A stretch of 64,000 nt of DNA, taken from NCBI RefSeq assembly GCF_019880305.1, contig NZ_CP082301.1, positions 7,130,001 to 7,194,000 of the forward strand. The letters are read 5' to 3'. The DNA is from Streptomyces decoyicus (lineage in GTDB: Bacteria; Actinomycetota; Actinomycetes; Streptomycetales; Streptomycetaceae). Under the pieces are notes generated by a model. It did no database searches, was not told where the DNA came from, and saw only the letters and a program-made list of their open reading frames with translations. The translations under genes were made by a program, and so were the position numbers. This document shows positions 8,445-16,468 of the stretch, in pieces (the first letter of the stretch is position 1; every line of letters starts with the position of its first letter).

Positions 8445-9657
8445 CATCATCTATCTGTCGTTCGGCGTCGCCGCCTGGGCGATCGTCGGGTACAAGTCCG
8501 TCGCCTGGTTCCGCGACCGCAGCAATGCGGACCTTGGGCTGGCCTGTGTGATGACCGGCGGCGTGGCCACGGTCTTCCTCTTCTCCGCGCCGAGCATCTA
8601 CCGCGCCTTCGACCGGCTGACCGGCGTGGCCAACCTCGCCATGGTCTTCCTCTACTCCTCCGTCGTGGTGTTCGCCGCGGGTGCGCTGGTGTTGCTGCTG
8701 CGCTGGACGGCGGGCGAGGGCGCGGCCGCACGGGCCCGCGCGCGGGCCAGGGCGCGCGTCGCCGTCGGGGGAGTGGCCGCGCTGTGGGCCGTGGCGATCA
8801 CCGGGTTCGTGGTCGGCAGACCGGATGCCGTCGAGCACCCCCGCGACTTCAGTACCGCCTACACCGACTCGCCCGGAGTCATGCTCTTCCTGGTGCTGTA
8901 TTTGGCCATTTTCGGCATGAGTTCGGCGGCCCTGGGGACGCTGTGCCCGCGGCTCGCCGCCCGGCTCGGCACGACGTATCTGGCGCGCGGTCTGCGGCTG
9001 CTGGCCGCGGGGTGCTGGCTCGGCCTAGGCTACTGCGCCTGCAAGGTCATCGGCTTCGTCCTGTCCTGGACGGGCCACCCGGCGCTGTGGCTCTCCAACG
9101 GCGTGGCGCCGATGAGCGCCTCGGTCGCGGCGCTCATGGTCCTCGCCGGCTTCGCGCTGCCGGCGGCCGGCCCCCGGGTCGCCGCCTGGCGCCGGCTCCG
9201 CCGTCTCTCCCCGCTCTGGCGGACCGTCACCGCCCGCTCCCCGGAGGTCACGATGGAAGCCTCGGCATGGGCCGTACGGTGGCCGTTCGCCGATCTGGAG
9301 TGGCGGGCCAACCGGCAGATGGCCGAGATCCGGGACGTCCAGCGCGGCATCCGCCGCCATGTCGAGTCCGACGCCGTCGACATCGCCCGTGAGCGGGCCC
9401 GCGCGGTCGCCCTCGACGACCGGCAGCTGGCGGCCGTCGCGGAGGCCGCCGCGCTCCGCCGCGGCCTGGAAAACCGTGCGGTGGGTCATGTCCCTGTCCA
9501 CGGCGCCGACAGCGTGGTGGTCTCCAGCGGCACCGCGCCGGCCGAACTCGCCGCGGAGTACGAACACTTGGCGCTGGTGGCGGACGTCTACCACTCACCG
9601 TTGATCGAGACCGTGCTCACCGAGCTGCGCCAGCGCAGCTCGATGGCGCGCGGCTGA
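8437..9657 (+). CDS. DUF6545 / MAB_1171c-family integral membrane protein
   Basis: 406 residues. The N-terminal half (about 1-250) has around seven hydrophobic segments, starting with IIYLSFGVAAWAIVGYK. The C-terminal half (about 255-406) is soluble, with the aromatic block SPEVTMEASAWAVRWPFADLEWRANRQMAEIRD and amphipathic helices typical of DUF6545. GTG 8437 overlaps the peptidase stop and has GAGGACGGG eight bases upstream. The family is widely annotated as a 'putative transporter', but its biochemistry is unknown as far as I know. Its position after an XRE/ImmA pair suggests membrane sensing upstream of regulated proteolysis. A GC-rich hairpin follows the stop. Confidence 0.8.
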   Translation: MFDIIYLSFGVAAWAIVGYKSVAWFRDRSNADLGLACVMTGGVATVFLFSAPSIYRAFDRLTGVANLAMVFLYSSVVVFAAGALVLLLRWTAGEGAAARARARARARVAVGGVAALWAVAITGFVVGRPDAVEHPRDFSTAYTDSPGVMLFLVLYLAIFGMSSAALGTLCPRLAARLGTTYLARGLRLLAAGCWLGLGYCACKVIGFVLSWTGHPALWLSNGVAPMSASVAALMVLAGFALPAAGPRVAAWRRLRRLSPLWRTVTARSPEVTMEASAWAVRWPFADLEWRANRQMAEIRDVQRGIRRHVESDAVDIARERARAVALDDRQLAAVAEAAALRRGLENRAVGHVPVHGADSVVVSSGTAPAELAAEYEHLALVADVYHSPLIETVLTELRQRSSMARG

Positions 9658-9715
9658 GGCACCACACAAAGACGGGGTGGCCCGGCACGGGGGTCCGGGC
9701 CGCCCGACCTGAAAG

Positions 9716-9745
9716 GCGGCACCGGTCCCGGGGGACCGGTGCCGC
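9716..9745. terminator. 14-bp GC-rich stem-loop
   Basis: GCGGCACCGGTCCC (9716-9729) pairs with GGGACCGGTGCCGC (9732-9745) around a 2-base loop that would open slightly. There is no U-tract. It separates the DUF6545 gene from the P450 gene and probably limits or attenuates readthrough. Confidence 0.6.
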
Positions 9746-9815
9746 TGTCGTCAGACGGCCGGTGCCGGACGGGACTTGGCCGGGGCCGCGGGAGGCGCCC
9801 CCTAAAGTCGGGATC

Positions 9816-11051
9816 ATGCAGAACACCGCCGATACCGGCTCCGACGCCCCCATCGACGTGACGCCCCTCCTCGACGACCCGTACGCCGCCTGCGCCGCGC
9901 TGCGCGAGGCCGGTCCGGTGCACCGGATCACCGGCGCCGACGGGCACCCCGCCTGGCTCGTCACCCGCTACGACGACGTCCGTCGCGCCCTCGCCGACCC
10001 GCGGCTCTCCCTGGACAAGAAACATGCCGCGCCCGGCGGCTACCGCGGCTTCGCGCTGCCGCCCGCGCTGGACGCCAATCTGCTGAACATGGATCCACCG
10101 GACCACACACGCATCCGCCGCCTGGTGGTCAAGGCCTTCACCCCGGGCCGGGTCGAGACGCTGCGGGCGCCTGTAAGGAAGACCGCCGACGAGCTGCTGG
10201 ACGCGATGGCGGGGCGGGGCCGTGCGGATCTGATGACTGCGTACGCGGGGCCGCTGCCGATGACCGTGATCTACGATCTGCTCGGCATCCCGCACAGCGA
10301 CCGCCGCGACTTCCTGGCCTGGTCGAACGCGCTCATCACCCCGGATCCGAGCCGGCCGGAGCTGATGAAGGAGGCGATCGGGGCGATGCTGGAGTTCTAC
10401 ACCGGCCTGATCGCGGCCAAGCGTGCGGAGCCGGGCGACGATCTGCTCTCGGACCTGATCGCGGTACGCGACGACCAGGCCGGTGGCGAGGGCGACGGGG
10501 CGGGCGGCGAGCGGCTCACCGAGGACGAACTGACCTCGCTCGCCTTCCTCCTCCTCTTCGCCGGATACGAGAACTCCGTTCACCTCATCGGCAACGCCGT
10601 GCTCGGCCTGCTCGACCGTCCCGACCAGCTCCGCCAGGTGCAGCAGAATCCGGCCGAACTGCCGGCGGCCGTGGAGGAGTTCCTCCGCTTCGACGGCCCG
10701 TCCCCGGTGTCGATCCGTCGCTTCCCCAAGGAGGACCTGGAGATCGGCGGCGTACGGATCGCGGCCGGGGAGAGCGTGCTGCTGTCGATAGCGTCCGCGA
10801 ACCGCGATCCGGCGCGCTTCTCCGATCCGGACACTTTCGACCGCGCCAGGGACCTCTCAGGGCACCTGGCGCTGGGCCACGGCATCCACTACTGCCTCGG
10901 CGCCTCGCTGGCCCGTATGGAGGCCGTCATCGCGCTCGACGCGCTCCTCGGCCGCTTCCCGGGGCTGCGACTGGACGTCCCGCGTGGTGATTTGCGGCAC
11001 CGCAGGACGCTGCGATCGCGTGGCCTGATTTCGCTCCCCGTCGCTTGGTAA
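9816..11051 (+). CDS. cytochrome P450, CYP107-like, with atypical I-helix
   Basis: A 411-residue soluble bacterial P450. The K-helix region EEFLRFDGP, the ANRDPARFSDPDTFD segment and the heme loop LGHGIHYCLGASLAR (Cys ligand 360) are clear. The I-helix reads AGYENS at 249-254 where most class I P450s have AG(H/Y)ETT. Asn253 therefore stands in place of the oxygen-activating Thr (Thr252 in P450cam), and the first Phe of the heme motif is Leu. An Asn here is known from P450cin. No ferredoxin or reductase gene is adjacent. The gene follows the XRE/ImmA/DUF6545 set after a hairpin, an order that may be meaningful. The substrate is unknown; it ends at a strong terminator. Confidence 0.93.
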   Translation: MQNTADTGSDAPIDVTPLLDDPYAACAALREAGPVHRITGADGHPAWLVTRYDDVRRALADPRLSLDKKHAAPGGYRGFALPPALDANLLNMDPPDHTRIRRLVVKAFTPGRVETLRAPVRKTADELLDAMAGRGRADLMTAYAGPLPMTVIYDLLGIPHSDRRDFLAWSNALITPDPSRPELMKEAIGAMLEFYTGLIAAKRAEPGDDLLSDLIAVRDDQAGGEGDGAGGERLTEDELTSLAFLLLFAGYENSVHLIGNAVLGLLDRPDQLRQVQQNPAELPAAVEEFLRFDGPSPVSIRRFPKEDLEIGGVRIAAGESVLLSIASANRDPARFSDPDTFDRARDLSGHLALGHGIHYCLGASLARMEAVIALDALLGRFPGLRLDVPRGDLRHRRTLRSRGLISLPVAW

Positions 11052-11112
11052 GCGGCAAACGAACAAGTTTTTGAGGCATAACCGTTCGCTCATGCGGTAG
11101 AAAGGTTCCTGA

Positions 11113-11159
11113 GACCCGCCCGGTGTGCATCCCCCGTCGCACCGGGCGGGTCCTTCTTT
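11113..11159 (+). terminator. rho-independent terminator after P450 gene
   Basis: GACCCGCCCGGTG (11113-11125) pairs perfectly with CACCGGGCGGGTC (11140-11152) over a 14-base loop, followed by CTTCTTT. This is the clearest intrinsic terminator in the window. Confidence 0.85.
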
Positions 11160-11261
11160 GCACCCGTTGCAGTTGCGACACGCCGGGTGTGCGGCACCCG
11201 GCGTGGTCCGTCTGGCTCAACTGTGCTGCGGGTTGCCGCGCCGCTTCTTAGCGTGACGGGC

Positions 11262-12434
11262 ATGGCAATTGACGCGCGTGTGTCCAAGAAGGCAGCGGCG
11301 ATGACGCTGATCGCCGTCGCCGGTGTGTCGCTGACGTCCATACCTGCCGCCGCCCACGACGCGACGGCCCGTCAGTCCGCCGCGGCCGGTGCCGGGGTGC
11401 AGGTCGCCAGCGCTCCCGGCATACCGAGGCTGCCCAGCGGTCTGAGCGCCCTGTCCTGGATGGTGGCCGACGCGGACACCGGCAGTGTGCTGGCCGCGAA
11501 GAGCCCGCACCGCAGGCTCGCCCCGGCCAGCACCCTCAAGACGCTGTTCGCGGTCACGGTCCTGCCGAAGTTCTCGGCGGGCACCGTACGCCAGGTCAGC
11601 TCCGCGGATCTGGCGGGCATCGGGGCCGGCAGCAGCCTCGTCGGTATCCAGCAGGGCCGCCGCTACACCGTCGCCGACCTGTGGCGCGGGGTCTTCCTCC
11701 GTTCCGGCAACGACGCGGTGCATGTGCTGGCCGCGATGAACGGCGGCTGGCGGACCACCACGCAGGAGATGCAGGAGACCGCCCGCAAACTCGGCGCACG
11801 CGACACCACCGTCAAGTCCCCGGACGGTTATGACGCACCCGGCCAGGTGTCCTCCGCCCACGACCTGACCGTCTTCGCCCGCGCCGGACTCGCCCACGAC
11901 GACTTCGCCCGCTACTGCTCCACCACCCGCGCCACGTTCCCCGGCGCCGGCGGCACCGCCACCCGGATCGAGAACACCAACCGCCTGCTGGTGGGCTCGC
12001 ACGGGCTGTCCCGCTACCCCGGCATGATCGGTGTGAAGAACGGCTACACCTCCAAGGCCGGCAACACCCTGATCGCCGCCGCCCGCCAGAACGGCCGCAC
12101 TCTGCTGGTCACCGTCCTCAACCCGCAGTCGACCGAGTACAACGCCGTCTACAAGGAAGCCGCCTCGCTGCTGGACTGGGGCTTCGGCACCGCCGGCGAC
12201 GCCCAGCCGGTGGGCACGCTGCACGCCGTACGCACCGCCTACGACGGTGGCGGCCAGTTCCGCCCGGTGGCCGCCCACGTCACCGGAGCCGAAGCACGCG
12301 GCGGCTCCCCCCGGCGCTCCACCCTCGTCCTGGGGGCGGGCGGCGCCGGCGTCGCGGCAATCGGGCTGGGTGCCCTGCTCGCCCGGTGGCGGCAGGCACG
12401 CGGACGCGGCGGGCAGAGGGGAGGCGCGGCGTAG
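11262..12434 (+). CDS. D-alanyl-D-alanine carboxypeptidase, S11 family, membrane-anchored
   Basis: This 390-residue exported penicillin-binding protein trims the terminal D-Ala of peptidoglycan stem peptides. It has an N-terminal signal (AAAMTLIAVAGVSLTSIPAAA), then the three catalytic motifs of the S11 family: S90-T-L-K93 (nucleophile Ser90), S148-G-N150 and K259-N-G261. The last replaces the usual KTG, as in many Streptomyces homologues. A C-terminal hydrophobic stretch (VLGAGGAGVAAIGLGALLA) followed by Arg-rich residues looks like a single-pass anchor. ATG 11262 is preferred because it directly precedes the signal peptide. The gene is monocistronic, between a terminator upstream and a hairpin shared with the convergent DUF309 gene. 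Confidence 0.92.
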   Translation: MAIDARVSKKAAAMTLIAVAGVSLTSIPAAAHDATARQSAAAGAGVQVASAPGIPRLPSGLSALSWMVADADTGSVLAAKSPHRRLAPASTLKTLFAVTVLPKFSAGTVRQVSSADLAGIGAGSSLVGIQQGRRYTVADLWRGVFLRSGNDAVHVLAAMNGGWRTTTQEMQETARKLGARDTTVKSPDGYDAPGQVSSAHDLTVFARAGLAHDDFARYCSTTRATFPGAGGTATRIENTNRLLVGSHGLSRYPGMIGVKNGYTSKAGNTLIAAARQNGRTLLVTVLNPQSTEYNAVYKEAASLLDWGFGTAGDAQPVGTLHAVRTAYDGGGQFRPVAAHVTGAEARGGSPRRSTLVLGAGGAGVAAIGLGALLARWRQARGRGGQRGGAA

Positions 12435-12486
12435 GCACCCGGGCCGGTGGTCCCTACCGCCCCTGGTGCGTACGGGAGAGGCGGCC

Positions 12487-12510
12487 GGCTCCGCCCGTCC
12501 CGGCGGAGCC
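12487..12510. terminator. bidirectional hairpin between convergent genes
   Basis: GGCTCCGCC (12487-12495), 6-base loop, GGCGGAGCC (12502-12510). It lies between the ends of the carboxypeptidase gene (+) and the DUF309 gene (-), so it can serve both. Confidence 0.55.
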
Positions 12511-12515
12511 CGGCG

Positions 12516-13313
12516 TCATCCGTCGGCGGTCGGCCCGTCCCCGGCCTGGTCCCTGACCTTGTCCCCTGCCTTGTCCCCGGTCTGGTCCCCGGCTTTGTCC
12601 CCCGTGGCCCGCAGCCGGGGCGCGGTCTCCGCCGCCGGTACGGCCCCGGAGCCGGCCAGACGGCCGGTCAGCTCCCCGGCCCAGGCCGTCAGCCCCGCGA
12701 TGTCGATCCCGTGCGGGGCGGCGTCCGCATACGGGGCGATGGCCGCCGCGCCCCGGTCGAGCAGCGCCGTACCGCCCACGGCATTGCCACGCGCCGCATG
12801 GGTGAGTCCCACGGCGAGCTGGGCGAGCCCCCGCCACAGCTCCCGCTCCGCCTCCGGCGCCGCCTTCCAGGCGTCCTCCAGCACCTCATGGGCGTGGAAC
12901 GGCATCCCGCCGTCGAGCAGCCGCTGTGCTTCGGCCAGCGACTGGGCGGGCGTCCGGGGCACCCCCTCGGGCTGCCGGGCCACCCCTGGGGAGCCGTACG
13001 GCAGCGGCCGGCCGAGACCGTCGCGCGGACGGGCGTTGCGGGCCCGGCCCTCCTCGTCGCGGTCCCGGCGCGGGGCGGGCCGGCCGGCGGCAGGTGAGCG
13101 GGTGCCGCTCGGTGCTTCCCCGGCCGCGGTCTCCTCCGGCCCGGCGCCGCAGTGCTCGCAGACCGCACTGCGGGGCCGCTCGCGGATCCGGCCGCAGGCC
13201 TCGCACACCTGGTCCAGCCAGCAGGCCGGGTCGCCGCCCTCGTCGTGTGCGGGGGGCGCACCGGGCTCGCGGGAGGTGCCGGGCTCGTCGGGGGAGTGCT
13301 CCGCTTCGTTCAC
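12516..13313 (-). CDS. DUF309 protein with N-terminal Cys-rich knuckle
   Basis: 265 residues. The core FHAHEVLEDAWKAAPEAE followed by ELWRGLAQLAVGLTHAARGN matches DUF309, an all-helical family of unknown function with a conserved HExxE-like element. Upstream is a CxxC...CxxC pattern (CEACGRIRERPRSAVCEHCG) that could bind zinc, which is not part of the usual domain. The C-terminus is a short Gly-Asp-Lys-rich repeat (GDKAGDQTGDKAGDKVRDQ) encoded by a near-tandem DNA repeat. The GTG at 13313 sits just behind GAAGGG; the frame stays open upstream but becomes low-complexity. Convergent with the carboxypeptidase gene. Confidence 0.75.
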   Translation of the reverse strand: MNEAEHSPDEPGTSREPGAPPAHDEGGDPACWLDQVCEACGRIRERPRSAVCEHCGAGPEETAAGEAPSGTRSPAAGRPAPRRDRDEEGRARNARPRDGLGRPLPYGSPGVARQPEGVPRTPAQSLAEAQRLLDGGMPFHAHEVLEDAWKAAPEAERELWRGLAQLAVGLTHAARGNAVGGTALLDRGAAAIAPYADAAPHGIDIAGLTAWAGELTGRLAGSGAVPAAETAPRLRATGDKAGDQTGDKAGDKVRDQAGDGPTADG

Positions 13314-13509
13314 CCTTCGATTGTGCGCTGCGGGGGCGTCCCGCGTCGCCGGAGGGGTGCATGCCTCTGTATGGGGGCATTTCCCCGTCCGTGGGGCTCC
13401 AGGCCCACGGCTCCGCGGGCCACGGCTCCGCAGGTCCGCTGCGCCCGGGGACGCGCGCGGCCGGTGACCCACGTGGCCGGTGCTCCCGGGGCAGTCCGAG
13501 TCGACCGGG

Positions 13510-13842
13510 TCAGTCCGAGTCGACCTCGTAGAAGCAGAAGTGATCTTTGATCCGCGCCAAGTCGGGACGCGGTTCGGGGTAGGCCCACGCGATGTCCTCC
13601 GGCCCGCCGGGAAGCGACCAGTAGGAGGCCGTGCCCTTGAAGGGGCAGACGCTGTGGGTCTCGGACGGTGTCAGCAGATCGGTGCGTACGTCCTCGGGCG
13701 GGAGGTAGTAGCGCACGGGGTAGCCGGTCTCGTGGAGGAGGAGCGGGCGGTGGGTGTCGGCCACCAGCCGGCCGTCGATCGTGACGCGGATGTGCTCGGT
13801 GCCCTGCTCGACCTCGATGTGATGGCCCTTGGTGGCGGTCAT
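13510..13842 (-). CDS. DUF427 domain protein
   Basis: A 110-residue single-domain protein. HHIEVEQGTEHIRVTIDGRLVADT, YYLPPEDVRTDLLTPSE and CPFKGTASYW are diagnostic of DUF427 (PF04248), a small beta-rich fold of unknown biochemical role. The ATG at 13842 follows GAGGGG with good spacing. The C-terminal YEVDSD coding end lies in a 15-bp direct duplication (CAGTCCGAGTCGACC, about 13493 and 13511), suggesting recent slippage at the stop codon. It follows the carnitine genes on the same strand with a gap of about 155 bp and may be independent. Confidence 0.85.
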   Translation of the reverse strand: MTATKGHHIEVEQGTEHIRVTIDGRLVADTHRPLLLHETGYPVRYYLPPEDVRTDLLTPSETHSVCPFKGTASYWSLPGGPEDIAWAYPEPRPDLARIKDHFCFYEVDSD

Positions 13843-13998
13843 GGTGGCTTCCCCTCGGTGAGTCTCGGTGAGTGGGTGAAGATCCTCGTTCCTTCCAGGA
13901 TGGCACCGGGGCGACGCGTCCGCCCCGGCCGGCGCGAGGCACGGCCGGGAGCCGGTGCGGGGCCACCCGGCCGTGCCTTCCGCCGCCCTCACGTGTGA

Positions 13999-14469
13999 CT
14001 ACACCGCACGGATCCCCTGGCCCGCCCACTCGGGCGCCGGAGCGAGCACGCCCGCGAAGTACGCGCGGCTCGCGTCGGGCAGGGGTGCCGCGCGCCCGGC
14101 CGACTGGTCGACATGCAGGGTGAACAGCTCCTCGGTGGCCACCGGTGCGCCGGACGGTGCGCCGACGAACATCTCGTGCAGGAGGCGCAGTTTCTTGCCG
14201 TCGACGCCCAACACGGTCGTACGGACGGTGAGTTCGCTGCCGCGCGCGACCTCGTGCAGATAGCGGACGTGGGCCTCGACCGTGTACAGGGAGCAGCCGG
14301 TGCGGGCGCGGTAGGCCGCGTCGAGGCCGGCCGCGTCCATCAGGGCGTCGGTGGCGAAGCCGAAGATCAGGACGTAGTAGGCCTCGCTGAGATGCCCGTT
14401 GTAGTCGATCCAGTCGTCCCGGACGGTCTGGTGGAAGAGGGGAAGGCCCCCCGGCGGGTGAGCGGTCAT
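13999..14469 (-). CDS. acyl-CoA thioesterase, probable betainyl-CoA thioesterase (CdhB-like)
   Basis: 156 residues with a single hotdog fold. The motif VRDDWIDYNGHLSEAYYVLIF (first part) resembles the 4-hydroxybenzoyl-CoA thioesterase active-site region, where a D-x-x-GH element places the catalytic acid. It overlaps the carnitine dehydrogenase stop by 4 bp (ATGA), so it is the last gene of that operon. In the established carnitine pathway a thioesterase releases glycine betaine from betainyl-CoA made by the BKACE enzyme; context makes that the best assignment. General thioesterase identity is firm; the substrate is inferred. Confidence 0.82.
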   Translation of the reverse strand: MTAHPPGGLPLFHQTVRDDWIDYNGHLSEAYYVLIFGFATDALMDAAGLDAAYRARTGCSLYTVEAHVRYLHEVARGSELTVRTTVLGVDGKKLRLLHEMFVGAPSGAPVATEELFTLHVDQSAGRAAPLPDASRAYFAGVLAPAPEWAGQGIRAV

Positions 14470-15437
14470 CGGCGGGCGCTCCCCAGCCGGCCGGTGGCGC
14501 GGAGGACGTCGATGACGCCCTGGTCGCGTTCGGCGACCAGATCCGCGTACGTACGGTCGCCCGCGGCGTCCGCGCAGCCGTCGACCATGGCGTCGCGCAG
14601 CTCACGGTCCAGCTCGGGCGCCGCCAGCCGGGTCCACGGCGACTTCAGGGACGGGCCGAAGTGGTCGAGCATATGGGCCATACCGCCCTCGCCGCCGGCC
14701 AGCGCGAAGGTCAGGCAGGGGCCCATGAAGGCCCAGCGCAGGCCGGGCCCCTCGGTGATCGAGGCGTCGATGTCCTCGACCGAGGCCTCGCCGTTCGCGA
14801 CCATGTGCAGCGCCTCGCGCCAGAGGGCCTCCTGGAGGCGGTTGGCGATGAAGCCGGGCAGCTCGCGGTCCATGGTGATCACGGACTTGCCCGCGACGTC
14901 GTAGAAGCGCGAGGCCCAGGTGACGGCCTCGCGGTCCGTCTTCTCACCGCCGACGACCTCGACCAGCGGGATGAGGTACGGCGGGTTGAAGGGATGGCCG
15001 ACGACCAGACGGCCGGCGTCCTCGGCAGCCGTCTGCATATCGGTCATCGGGTAGCCGGAGGTGGAGGAGGCGATGACCACGCCCGGACGGGTCGCGACGG
15101 CGAGCTCGGCGAGCAGTGAGCGCTTCAACTCCAGCTTCTCGGGGGCGCTTTCCTGGACGAAGTCGGCATCGGCAACAGCCTCGGCGAGGGTGGCGGCGAC
15201 CGTCAGCCGGTCCTGCGAGGCGCCGTCGGCCAGGCCTATCTGTTCCAGTGCGGGCCAGGCGGCGGCCACCAGTCGGCGGAGCTTCTCCTCGGCGTCGGCG
15301 GCCGGGTCCCAGGCGGTGACGTCGTAGCCGCGGGCGAGGAAGTGGGCGGCCCAGCCGCCGCCGATCACTCCGGCGCCGATACAGGCGATGCGGCGTACGT
15401 CCTCGGGGGCACAGGGGGCAGGGGTGGTTTCCGGCAT
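14466..15437 (-). CDS. L-carnitine dehydrogenase (3-hydroxyacyl-CoA dehydrogenase family)
   Basis: 323 residues. It has an N-terminal Rossmann fold with G21-A-G-V-I-G26 and a catalytic-type His148 in VVGHPFNPPYLIPLVEVVGG, the 3-hydroxyacyl-CoA dehydrogenase signature. SSTSGYPMTDMQ and the C-terminal domain WAFMGPCLTFALAGGEGGM are features of the carnitine dehydrogenase branch. It oxidises L-carnitine to 3-dehydrocarnitine with NAD+ (EC 1.1.1.108). Its neighbours, a BKACE enzyme upstream and a thioesterase overlapping downstream, are the two other steps of the pathway and strongly support this over fatty-acid beta-oxidation. The BKACE stop is 61 bp upstream. Confidence 0.88.
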   Translation of the reverse strand: MPETTPAPCAPEDVRRIACIGAGVIGGGWAAHFLARGYDVTAWDPAADAEEKLRRLVAAAWPALEQIGLADGASQDRLTVAATLAEAVADADFVQESAPEKLELKRSLLAELAVATRPGVVIASSTSGYPMTDMQTAAEDAGRLVVGHPFNPPYLIPLVEVVGGEKTDREAVTWASRFYDVAGKSVITMDRELPGFIANRLQEALWREALHMVANGEASVEDIDASITEGPGLRWAFMGPCLTFALAGGEGGMAHMLDHFGPSLKSPWTRLAAPELDRELRDAMVDGCADAAGDRTYADLVAERDQGVIDVLRATGRLGSARR

Positions 15438-15498
15438 GGGTGAGCGGCTCCTGGTGGAAGGGGAGGCAAGGGCGAGAGCGGGGGAGCGGATGCGGGGG

Positions 15499-16386
15499 TC
15501 AGCCGCGCGGCTTCAGGCCCAGCCGGGCCCGTGCCTGGTCGGGGGTGGCGACCGTGGCACCGAGCAACTCGGTGATCTGCACGGCGCGTTCGACGAGCCC
15601 GCCGTTGGTGGCCTTGACGCCCTTGCTGAGGTAGAGGTTGTCCTCCAGGCCGACCCGCACATTGCCGCCGAGGAGGATCGACTGGGCGACCCACGGCATC
15701 TGCATACGGCCGAGCGCGAAGCTCGCCCACTGGGCGCCCTCGGGCAGCATGTTCACCATCGACTGGAGGACGCCCGGGTCGGCGGGCGCGCCCCACGGGA
15801 TGCCCATGCACAGCTGGAAGACCGTCGGATCGTCCAGCAGCCCCTCGGCCAGCAGCTGCTTGGCGAACCACAGCTGGCCGGTGTCGAAGATCTCCAACTC
15901 GGGCCGTACCCCGAGCTCCTGGATGCGCTTGGCGCCCACCCGCAGCATGTCGGGGGTGGAGACATAGAGGTTGGAGCCGTCGCCGAAGTTGAGGGAACCG
16001 CAGTCCAGGGTGCAGATGTCGGGCAGCAGTTCCTCGACGTGCGGGAGGCGCTCCAGGCCGCTCACCAGGTCCGTGCCCGGCAGGTGCCGGAGCGGCTCGT
16101 CGGGGTCGATCACCAGGTCGCCGCCCATACCGGCGGTGAGGTTGATGACGACGTCCGTGCCGGTCTGCCTGATGCGGTCCACGACCTCGGCGTACAGCCG
16201 CGGATCGCGCGAGGGGTCGCCGGTCCCGGGATCGCGTACGTGGATGTGCACGACCGCGGCGCCCGCGGACGCCGCCTCGACGGCGGACGCGGCGATCTGC
16301 TCGGGCGTCACGGGGACGTGCGGGGAGCGGCGGACGGTGTCGCCGGCGCCGGTGAGCGCACAGGTGACGATGACCTCGTTGTTCAC
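15499..16386 (-). CDS. BKACE (DUF849) 3-dehydrocarnitine cleavage enzyme
   Basis: This 295-residue TIM-barrel protein of the beta-keto acid cleavage family carries the zinc ligands in HIHVRD (His47, His49), plus VINLTAGMGGD, LDCGSLNF and the C-terminal GNVRVGLEDNLY. Members condense a beta-keto acid with acetyl-CoA to give acetoacetate and a new CoA ester. Beside a carnitine dehydrogenase and a thioesterase the likely reaction is 3-dehydrocarnitine plus acetyl-CoA to betainyl-CoA plus acetoacetate. It is the first structural gene after the XRE-TetR regulator, 82 bp away on the same strand. Confidence 0.9.
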   Translation of the reverse strand: MNNEVIVTCALTGAGDTVRRSPHVPVTPEQIAASAVEAASAGAAVVHIHVRDPGTGDPSRDPRLYAEVVDRIRQTGTDVVINLTAGMGGDLVIDPDEPLRHLPGTDLVSGLERLPHVEELLPDICTLDCGSLNFGDGSNLYVSTPDMLRVGAKRIQELGVRPELEIFDTGQLWFAKQLLAEGLLDDPTVFQLCMGIPWGAPADPGVLQSMVNMLPEGAQWASFALGRMQMPWVAQSILLGGNVRVGLEDNLYLSKGVKATNGGLVERAVQITELLGATVATPDQARARLGLKPRG

Positions 16387-16468
16387 GGGGATCCCTTCGG
16401 TGGGGTGTGGTGCCTCGGGGCTCGGTGCGAGGGAGGCGGCGCGAGGGAGGCGGTGGGGAGCGGCGGCC

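Noticed and set aside
9816..11051. P450 as part of an antibiotic gene cluster
   Set aside because: No PKS, NRPS, terpene or RiPP core enzyme lies within the window near it.
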